NCBI GenBank assembly: GCA_022828595.1
Contig: JAKGHH010000001.1
Location: 139,829,017-139,893,016, forward strand
DNA: 64,000 nucleotides
Direction: 5' to 3'
Source of the DNA: Nelumbo lutea
Taxonomy: Eukaryota; Streptophyta; Magnoliopsida; Proteales; Nelumbonaceae
Positions 55,869-64,000 of the stretch are shown here, piece by piece. The notes under the pieces are model-generated. The model worked only from the letters and a program-made list of their open reading frames with translations. It had not been told where the DNA came from and ran no database searches. Each line of letters begins with the position of its first letter. Within the stretch, counting starts at the first letter, position 1. The position numbers and the translations under genes were made by a program.

Positions 55869-57320
55869 TGAAAGAATTGTAGGATCCATCATATGGACGC
55901 CAAAAAGGTTGCGGAATGGGTGGGAAAATTTCAAAAATTTCCTACCTTTCTTCCAACTGTGAATCATATTCCTTGAATTTAGAATACAATATTCAAGGAA
56001 CCTACTTGAACCATAACCGAACCAGATCTGAAACAAAGATCAAGGGAAGGGCTATACCTGATACGGAGAATCAAAATCTCCCAACGTCGGTGTTCACACC
56101 CAAAGAAAGATCCAAGATCTTCTCCTACTGAAGATGATGCAGTGATGGTGGGGCAGAACCAAAAGTGTACGTCTCATGTACCGAACTCTTCACAAGAACT
56201 CGTTGGAGGCTTAGAGCACCGAACCGAATCAACCTTTCAACAAAGACTGATATCAAGAACAGATTTATTGATTCTCCCTTCAATGGAGTTCGAACTATGC
56301 AGCATGGTGGCGGCGGCTAGAGGAGATCCCTAAGGCTGAAAGTGGCATGAATGCAGTTTTCAACTTAGGGGAGATGAGATCCTATCTCAGATTGCAAAGA
56401 GAGATTTCTGCCAAACCCTAGGTCGAATTCATGTAATTCTCTGTTAGGGTTTCCTCCTTTCTTGGTGATTAAGAAATCTCCTAATCCTATTGGGAGTTAT
56501 CCCAATCCAAATATGTATTTGGATAGGGGATAATCTTGATCCTATCTACAGATTAGAACAACCCATTCCTGATTTCATCAGGAAGTTAATCCTATCTGCA
56601 GATTCGCCCCTTAAGTGGGTGATCATATCAGCCCAGTTCAAAATGGGCTTTTAGGCCCAATAAATAATTAGTGCTGAATAAGTTTCCAATCTACTGCCTA
56701 GTTGGGCTTCTTTGTATGGCGTGGGACCCAAGCATTGATCTCCACACCAGCCACATGGGTTCGGCCCAACCTCTGTTACAAGGCCTAGTCGAATTCACTA
56801 GAAAGCCCAGTGAACCCCTTCAGCCCAACACTTACACTAAGTGGTCCCTGGGCCAAGCCATCTTATAAAACCCAGGGACTGTGGGCAAATGCAAGATTAG
56901 CCCATCAGGTATTATCCTAAATGGCCTTACACTTAACCTCTCAGCCCATAATGATCAAGCACTGCCCGACAAGAGAGGACCTCTCCCTCGGCTACAAGGA
57001 ACAGTGTTGCACTCTCTACTCACATGGATCCGGGGAATTAAAACCATTTGCAAACATTTCGAAACCATATGTAAGTATATATCATATATATAAATTTTCC
57101 AAAACAAAATTCCAACGATTGAAATCAACTGCCGACAGTTTGGTTTCCATCAGAGAGAGTGCATCCCCGATCATTACCTTTGTCCGACAAAGGGGCTGAT
57201 CCCGTCACTATGATCACCCACTCAGATGAATTCTCATACTGTCCCAACATACCTAGGTTTTGACCCCCGCTAGGGATCTCACTGATTGGCATATCAAAGA
57301 CAACCCAATCCGACACCTAG
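55869..57320 (-). repeat. Inverted partial copia LTR (left)
   Basis: Reverse complement of about nucleotides 397-1931 of the LTR at 59637-61567. It diverges in places, notably the palindrome-rich part. It breaks off at GACACCTAGTGC, where pol sequence of the opposite strand begins. Confidence 0.82.
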
Positions 57321-58880
57321 TGCCCTTAGCTTCAAAGAGTTTAGACAAGAGGTCGAGAAACAGTTAGGGGGAGAAATTAAAGCCTTCCATCCGATCGAGG
57401 TGGCGAGTATCTCTCTGACGAATTCAGGGACTACTTAAAGGACAATGGGATAGTATCACAATTAGCTCCTCCTGCTACACCACAACTTAACGGTGTTTCA
57501 GAGAGGAGGAATAGGACCTTATTGGATATGGTCCGGTCACTTCTCATACACTCAAAGTTACCCACATCCTTTTGGGGTTACGCATTAGAGACTGCGATTT
57601 ACGTGCTGAATCGGGTTCCAACCAAATCGGTTCCGAACACTCCATATGAACTTTGGACCGGAAAGAAACCAAGTGTCAGACACTTGAAGATTTGGGGTTG
57701 TCCAGCACACATTAAAAGAACGAGTGCAGACAAGTTGGAATCCAAGACCAGCCGTTGCCTATTTGTAGGCTACCCAAAAGGCTCTGTAGGTTACATTTTC
57801 TATGACCCAAGTGAGCAGAAAGTGTTCTGCAGTCGAAATGCCCAATTCTTGGAGACCGATTACATCCTGGACACCCATCGTCAAGAAATTGTTCTTGATG
57901 AGGAGAGTTCAGGAGCAGTAGGAGGTGTCCCACAAGTTCTAGGTAGTGACCAACCTAGAAGATCCACTTGGGTATCCAGGCCACCAGTCCGTTATGGTTA
58001 TGACCGGGATAGTTACCAGGTGGAAACCTTGACTATTGAGGAGGATTCTGTGACTTATGCGGAAGCTATGTTAGACATAGATTCCCAAAAGTGGGTGGAG
58101 GCCATGAGAGTAGAGATGGACTCAATGGAGACCAATGCAGTCTGGACTCTAGTAGATCCGCCCTCTGGGATTAAAGCAATCGGTTGCAAATGGATTTACA
58201 AGAGGAAGAAGGGCCCCGATGGTAAGGTTGAGACCTTCAAGGCTCGTCTGGTGGTGAAAGGGTACACTCAGAAAGAGGGCATCGATTATGAGGAAACCTT
58301 TTCGCTTGTGGCCATGCTTAAATCCATTAGGATCCTGCTAGCTGTAACAGCATACCATGATTATGAGATTTGGCAAATGGATGTCAAAACTGCATTCCTG
58401 AGTGGAGATCTTACTAAAGATATATATATGCAGCAGCCACAAGGCTTCATTGCTGCAGGTCAGGAAAACATGGTATGTAAACTTATTAGATCCATTTATG
58501 GACTTAAGCAAGCTTTAGAAGTTGGAACATCCATTTTTACTCTGCTGTCAAATTGTTTGACTTCGAGCAGAATCCGGATGAACCCTGTTTCTACAGGAAG
58601 TACAGTGGAGATAAGGTTACCTTCTTGGTTCTGTATGTACACGGCATTCTACTCATTGGGAATGATGTAGGAAATTTGACTACGATAAAAGTATGACTTT
58701 TAGAGCAATTATCCATGAAAGATCTTGGAGAAGCCAATTATATATTGGGTCTTCGACTCTATAGAGATAGATCGGAGCAGATAATTGGATTATTCCAATC
58801 AGTTTACATTGGCTAAATAGTCAAAAGATACAACATGGAAAACTCCAAGAAAGAAAAAATGTTCCTTTCAGGCACGGAGT
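57321..58880 (+). pseudogene. Copia E integrase C-terminus and reverse transcriptase
   Basis: Starts inside integrase: [20 protein letters not shown], then with a frame change QLNGVSE and RNRTLL. From 57522 a 382-codon frame stays open: [120 protein letters not shown] frameshift there scrambles the end. In the proper frame the active-site block reads [12 protein letters not shown], so the YVDD aspartates are lost. 5' LTR, gag and protease are absent. Confidence 0.88.
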
Positions 58881-58896
58881 CACTCTCTCCAAGAAG

Positions 58897-59622
58897 ATGT
58901 CTCCCAAGACTTCTGAGGAGATTGATGGCATGAAAGACGATCCTTATGCCTCAGCCGTAGGGAGCATCATGTATGCCATGCTGTGCACTCGTCCTGACAT
59001 AGCTCAGGCAGTGAGTGTAGTAAGTAGATTTCAGGCCAACCCAGGGCAGGAGCATTGGATTGCTGTGAAAAACATATTTAAGTACCTTCGAAGGACAAAA
59101 GAGTTTTGTCTAGTGTTCGGCGGTAGCTCACTGCAGATCCAAGGGTATACAGATGTCGATTTCCAGTCGGACACAGATGATAGAAAGTCTACATCTGGAT
59201 ATGTTTTCACGATAGGATCATGTGCTGTTTGCTGGAAAAGCAGCAAATAGGGGTCCACTACAGACTCCACGATCGAGGCCGAGTACATTGCCGCAGGTGA
59301 GGCTGCCAAAGAAGCTGTGTGGATGAAGAAGTTCGTTCACGAGTTGGCAGTAGTTCCATCCATCACATCACCCATCCTATTGTTGTGTGACAACAATGGA
59401 GCCATTGCTCAGGCTAAGGAGCCACGAGCCCACTCGAAGTCGAAGCACATCGAGAGGAAGTACCATGTACTGCGGGAGATTGTTGGTAGAGGGGACGTCC
59501 TAATTCAGAAGGTAGCGTCAGTGGAAAATGTAGCAGACCCATTGACAAAGCCACTATTACAGAAAGTGTTTGATAAACACATGGAAAGCATGAGACTCCG
59601 GCTAGTACCTGATTGGACCTAA
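58897..59622 (+). pseudogene. Copia E RNase H region
   Basis: Frame 58897-59250 reads YASAVGSIMYAMLCTRPDIA, GYTDVDFQSDTDDRKSTSGY and FTIGSCAVCWKSSK, then one stop at 59248. The domain continues with TIEAEYIAAGEAAKEAVWMK, LLLCDNNGAIAQA, HIERKYHVLREIVGRGDVLI and ADPLTKPL, ending at 59622. Only the single stop separates the two halves, so this part is the best kept of the copia pol copies here. Confidence 0.88.
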
Positions 59623-59636
59623 GTGCAAGTGGGAGT
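59621..59636 (+). other. Polypurine tract, copia E
   Basis: AAGTGCAAGTGGGAGT, directly before the LTR start TGTTAGACAG. Confidence 0.8.
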
Positions 59637-61567
59637 TGTTAGACAGTTTTGTATGCCCTTAGCTTCAATCAAAATGATGTACTTTATGAGTTTATTGTAA
59701 ATGAATAAAGATACATATTTGATTCATGTACCCTTGGTATGATACTATGTAATACCCTTAAACACGACACTTAATGAGACTCAAGTTAGTTTAGAATGAT
59801 CACAGCCAGTTGGTCGGTCTGGGGAGACCTATCCTCACAAGGCTGACACTGTGGTGCAACCAAGTCGGTTGGGGTGGCCTGTCTCAGCTGCCAGGGTGAG
59901 CCCCTAGGCCCATACAGTGTAGGATTAATTGAATCTTTGAACTGGACCAGATTTCCAATATTGCCCTGGACCTTGGAGATTGATGGGCAAAACTGGAATG
60001 TTACACCTGACCCCTAGACTCGATTATGATACTACACTAGGTGTTGGATTGGGCTGTTTTTGATATGCCAATCAGTGAGATCCTTAGCGGGAGTCAAAAC
60101 CTAAGTATGTTGGGACAGTCCGAGAATTCATCTGAGTGGGTGATCATAGTGACAGGATCAGCTCCTTTGTCAGACAAAGGTAATGATCGGGGATGCACTC
60201 TCTCTGATGGAAACCAAGACTGCCGACAGTCGATTTCAATCGTTGAAATTTGTTTTGCAAAATATATTTTATGCAGATATAAATATATATATTATGGTTT
60301 CAAATTGTTTGCAAAATGTTTTAATTCCTGGGATCCATGTGAGTAGAGAGTGCAACATTGTTCCTTGCAGCCGATGGAGAGGTCCTCTCTTGTCGGGTAG
60401 TGTTTGATCATTATGAGCTGAGAGGTTAAGTGTAAGACCATTGAGGATAATACCTGATGGGCTAATCTTGCATCTGCCCATAGTCCCTGGGTGTTACAAG
60501 GTGGCTTGGCCCAGGGACCACTTAGGGTTACTGTTGGGCCCATAACGCCCATTTGATGGGTTTCAGGGGGTGCACTGTCTATAACAGTGTGTTCGGCCAG
60601 GCCTTGTAGCAAAGGCTGGGCCGAACTCATGTGGCTGATGTGTAGATCAATGCTTGGGTCCCTTGCCATACAAAGAAGCCCAACTGGGCAGCAATTTGGA
60701 AGCCTTTTGAGTACATAACCTTAAATGGGCCTTAAGCCCATTTCGAACTGGCTGATTTGATCAGTCATTTAAAGGGGGCGAATTCTTAAGAGGGTCAGCT
60801 GAAAGGATTGGGCTTAGACCCTATCCACTCAGAGAGTCCAAGATCTAAATGAGATTTAGATCTAGAAACCTCCTAATTAGATTAGGAGACAGCTGATCTG
60901 ATCTGCAGATAAGATAAGGGTTATCCCTTAGGGACTTCTAACCCAAATATGATTTGGATTAGCAACTCCTAATCTGATTAGGAGCTGATCCCTTTAAGAT
61001 TATAAAAGGGGAAGGGGGCGGCAGCCTAAAATCACAACATCATCAACAGCATTCTTCTCTTAAAGAAAGAGAGATTGAGAGATTTCCTGCATACTGTGAA
61101 TTCTCTCCTACCGCCACCTTCCTGCCATTGCCATTCCTTCAGTTCGATCTCCAGTTCTTGGGAGCAATCAAGATTGGATCTTGATTTCAATCTTTTGTGA
61201 AAAGATTGGTTGGAGCTGTACTCAAGTCGTCCAGTTGATCCTTACGAAGGATCAAGTTCTTTTGAAGAACGTTGCTGATTCTGCTCCACCCTGCACTGCG
61301 CCATCTTCAGTGGGAGCAGATTTTGGATCCTTCCTTGGGCGTGAACACCTCCATTGGGAGATAGTATTTCTCCGTATCAGGTAGAATCCTCTCCCACTCC
61401 TTTTGGTTCAGATCTGGTTCAGTTTATGGTTCAAGATTGATCCTTGAAAATATGATTTTCTAAATGGGGAATACGATTCCCAATTGAAGGGAGAGATAAA
61501 ATTTTTGAAATTCGCCCCTTATTCCGCAATCTTTGGGCGTCCATAGGATGGATCTCTCATCCCTTCA
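59637..61567 (+). repeat. Copia E 3' LTR, complete
   Basis: 1931 bp, TGTTAGACAG...CCCTTCA, TATAAAAGG at 61001-61009. Close relative of the solo LTR at 10377-12309. It is followed at once by the inverted LTR piece, starting TATATCATATATAT. Confidence 0.92.
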
Positions 61568-62207
61568 TATATCATATATATAAATTTTGCAAAACAAAAT
61601 TCCAACGATTGAAATCAATTGCCGGTAGTTTGGCTTCCATCAGAGAGAGTGCATTCCCGAACATTACCTTTTTCCAACAAAGGGGCTAATCCCGTCACTA
61701 TGATCACCCACTCAGATGAATTCTGAGACTATCCCAACATACCTAGGTTTTGGCCCTTGCTAAGGATCTCACTAATTGGCATATCAAAGACATCCTAATT
61801 CGACACCTAGTGCAGTACCATAATCGGGTCTAGGGGTCAGGTGTAACTTTCCAGTTTTGCACATCAGTCTCCAAGGTCCATGGCAACATTGGAAATCTGG
61901 TCCGGTTCAAGGGTTCAAGTAATCCTACACTGCGTGTGCCTTGGGTCTCACCCTGGCGGCTGAGACAAGCCACCCCAATAGTTGGCAACACACCAGTGTC
62001 AGCCTTGGCAGGATAAATCTCCCCAGACTTATCCAACGGTTGTGAACATTTAAAACTAACACGAGTCTCATTAAGTGTCCAGTTTTAGGGTCTTACACAG
62101 AAGTATACCAGACAACATGAATCAAACATGTACTTTATTTATTTACACTAAATATCAAAAGTACATCAAAATTGATTGGAGCTAAGGGCATACAAAACTG
62201 TCTAACA
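61568..62207 (-). repeat. Inverted partial copia LTR (right)
   Basis: Reverse complement of about nucleotides 1-645 of the copia E LTR, ending CTGTCTAACA before the TAATG duplication. Its first 240 bases repeat 57077-57320. Confidence 0.85.
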
Positions 62208-62329
62208 TAATGACCCCTCGGCTCGGGCTCCTTAAGAGTAAGGACGCCATTTTTCCTGTTGAGGTTGCGGAGTGGGCCGACATGCCTACAAGTCAGCTCG
62301 GAGGTCGGGCTGTCAACTATTGCATGGTG

Positions 62330-62402
62330 GTGAGTATTCTTACTTTACACTTCGTTTCCTTGTCTATTTTTTAAGTGTACTTACCTCTGTTTCATTTGCT
62401 AG
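62330..62402 (+). other. Intron 2 of gypsy C antisense gene
   Basis: Junctions CATGGTG/GTGAGTATT and TTTGCTAG/GTGAACTCC; 73 bp, the same size as in element A. Confidence 0.75.
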
Positions 62403-62968
62403 GTGAACTCCACCATTCATTCATTGGTTTACCAGTCCGAGGTCCGCCTGAAGCAAGCTCGGGAAGCCGAGGAGAATGCATGGAAACTTTAACGTGAGCT
62501 GAACTTAGCTCGGGGTGAGGTTCTTCGGGCTAAGAAGGGAGCTCGGAGTCAATAGGAGCTGATCTTGCACTGACTGAGGAGAACGAGAACCTTGAAGCAA
62601 TGATCTGAGAGTGCACTGAGATCTTTAAGACCGCCATTCAAGAGGCGCGAGCAGAAGAGAAAGAGCACGCCATTGAAAGCTTCAAGAAGTCTCCAGAGTT
62701 TCACAATCTCCAGGTCAAGTATGGATCAAGCACTTACGGATCCAGCTTCAAGCTATGTAAATATCTAATGTGGCAGAAGTTTCCCAAAGTGGACCTCAGA
62801 GTCGTTTCTATGTCTGACCTTACTCCCGAGGTGGCGAAGGCGGAAAATAAAGAACCCAGCTCCTCCAGAGAGGAAAGCGATGATGAAGTACCTGAGGCGG
62901 GCCCATCAAGTCAAGAGGACGCGGAGGAGCATATGGAGATCGACCTGCCTGGTAGTCTGAATGCATGA

Positions 62969-63499
62969 TTCTTGCCTCTTTCCTTGGACCCTTATGATGT
63001 ACACCCCGGGCCTCTGAGCTCAAGTTATAATGAAAGTTTCTACTTTTTCTTCCTTTTGTACTCAAAATTTTATATCAATGGAATGCAAACATTTTGACTA
63101 TCTTTGTGCAAAAAAAATCTTTGTGTAAATAACTCCCGAACTAGTGAACTAAACCAAGTAGGAGTAGAAATGTGTAGGTTACCCCGAACTGTCAAGCTAA
63201 CGAACTGCACTACGAGTAAGGATAACCGAAGTAAAACTTCCTTCTAAGTGTTGGTTACCCCGAACTATCAAGCTAACAAGCTAGACTCCAAGTAGGGTAA
63301 CTTATCATTATTGTACACCGAGGTGGGCTAGACGTCGTAGGGTTTATACCCGAACTATCTATGCCCTAGGTGTGAGAACTGATTTGCCTATGCCGAAGAG
63401 GCAACTGGGACTTATCGTAGTGCTGAGGTCTTATATTAGCTCGACATCATGGCCCTTGGGCTTCTGGGAGTTACTCGCAGTCCTCTCTCCAGCTCGGTG
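62969..63499. other. Gypsy C spacer between convergent genes
   Basis: The region between the end of the extra ORF (plus) and the end of integrase (minus), matching 18277-18960 of element B. It carries repeated phrases such as GTTGGTTACCCCGAACT and CCGAACTATCTATGCC. Both transcripts would end here. Confidence 0.6.
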
Positions 63500-64000
63500 A
63501 TTAGAAGTAGTATCTTCTCAGGTTGCCGACCTTCCACGCTTGAGGTACTTGCTTCCCTTCCAAGGTCTCGAGCTAGTACGTACCTTCCCCGAATACCCGT
63601 CTTACTCGGTACGGACCTTTCCACTTCAGTCCGAGCTTACCAACACCGGGCTCAGGTACCATAACTTTCCAAAGAACCAGGTCACCGACACGGATGTGTC
63701 TCTTTTTGACCTGGGCGTTATAGTACCAAGCTACTCTCTATTGGTAGGCTGCAGTCCAGATGTATGCCAGGTCTCGTACTTTTTCCACTAGGTCTAGGTT
63801 GGTCCAGAGCTCGTCATCATTTGTCTCCTCTTCGTAGGCCTCCAAGTGTAGTGTAGGCAACCTCAATTTCTACTGGGATCACCGCTTTTGTGTTGTAAGT
63901 GAGGTTAAAAGGAGTCTCACCCGTGGCAGTCTTGATGGTGGTCCATTAGGCCCATAGTACACTAGACAGTTCATCTACCCACAATCCTTTGGCTCGAGCT
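63500..64000 (-). pseudogene. Gypsy C integrase C-terminus (partial, broken)
   Basis: On the minus strand, entering from the right edge: AKGLWVDELSSVLWA, a stop, WTTIKTATGETPFNLTYNTK, AVIPVEIEV, then in another frame DLAYIWTAAYQ, VKKRHIRVGDLVLWKVMVPE, and the end block RRYYF near 63510. It corresponds to 18970-19480 of element B. One stop replaces the tyrosine or histidine codon of the sister copies, and a frameshift lies near 63855. Confidence 0.82.

Larger units (their letters stand above)
55869..62207. mobile_element. Rearranged copia complex E
   Basis: Outer ends are TGAAAG...CTAACA with target duplication TAATG (55864-55868 and 62208-62212), so the outer element is a minus-strand copia LTR element. 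Inside lie a plus-strand copia pol fragment and a complete plus-strand LTR of the same family. The LTR stretch 57077-57320 recurs at 61568-61810. The simplest history is a full minus element, a plus element inserted in its 5' LTR, then one large deletion joining the minus 3' LTR to the plus integrase. Confidence 0.8.
54642..62968 (+). pseudogene. Antisense extra ORF of gypsy C, spliced, interrupted
   Basis: Exon 1 opens MSSDSIDRLLGDSNELEGAE and soon meets an in-frame TAG where element B has an arginine codon. The conserved domain is open from 54902: TSNKLLSLVARYRLP, RFPLHPFIIEIIKFFDITID, QLHPNSFLTIVGTISLF, YYISPRPGFKILFGSPNKV. A frameshift follows near 55340. Intron 1 is 55514-55592. Exon 2 (55593 on, with GKKRKASKK-like basic sequence and acidic runs) is cut at 55868 by the copia complex and resumes at 62213. 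Intron 2 is 62330-62402. Exon 3 (62403-62968) encodes a charged coiled coil and the tail EPSSSREESDDEVPEAGPSS, ending DLPGSLNA. Role unknown. Confidence 0.82.
53518..64000 (-). mobile_element. Ty3/gypsy (Tat-like) retrotransposon C, partial
   Basis: Minus-strand element that runs off the right edge. In the window are its 3' LTR (53518-54181), polypurine tract, the opposite-strand extra gene (54642-62968) and the end of integrase (63500-64000). A copia complex (55869-62207) is inserted in the extra gene. Sequence and layout match element B closely. The left flank TTAGG (53513-53517) should reappear beyond the window as the target duplication. Confidence 0.88.

Overview
The window is nuclear DNA of a flowering plant. 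The evidence is an intact P-class pentatricopeptide repeat (PPR) gene that closely resembles Arabidopsis At1g03560, plant-type Ty3/gypsy (Tat-like), Ty1/copia and LINE retrotransposons, plant hAT and PIF/Harbinger MITEs, and GT-AG introns. I cannot name the species from the sequence. Only the PPR gene (49537-51555, minus) looks intact. Nearly everything else is mobile DNA or relics of it.

Layout. 1-3662: AT-rich intergenic DNA with two hAT-type MITEs, a foldback element, a Helitron-like 3' terminus (2453-2486, minus) and two exon relics of an MLO-like gene (minus). 3663-25645: a nested gypsy complex. Element B (minus, target duplication GGTTG) is split in its 3' LTR by element A (plus, 4019-15365, target duplication CTTAG). 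A is itself split by a copia solo LTR (10377-12309, target duplication GCTGC). 25646-41339: intergenic DNA with a LINE relic (28785-32054) broken by a gypsy solo LTR, two PIF/Harbinger-like MITEs with TTA/TAA duplications, an IST1-like exon relic, and a second LINE (38930-40411) split by a hAT MITE with a perfect 8-bp duplication. 41340-48202: a copia element (target duplication AAACA) whose leader carries a 1.6-kb PIF/Harbinger-like element containing a DUF295/F-box gene relic. 48208-53517: the PPR gene and its flanks. 53518-64000: gypsy element C (minus, runs off the right edge), interrupted by a rearranged copia complex (55869-62207, target duplication TAATG).

The most interesting theme is an extra gene in the three gypsy elements. 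A, B and C each carry, between integrase and 3' LTR, an open reading frame on the strand opposite gag-pol. In all three it has the same layout: a TATAAATA box 177-188 bp upstream of the first ATG, a conserved domain in exon 1, two introns at matching positions, and a charged or coiled-coil tail. All three copies are now broken by stops, frameshifts or insertions. The shared structure still argues for a spliced gene with its own promoter in the ancestral family. Extra antisense ORFs are known in Tat-lineage elements; the conserved promoter and splicing pattern is what I read here.

No tRNA, rRNA or CRISPR features were seen. Alignment figures are by-eye estimates.
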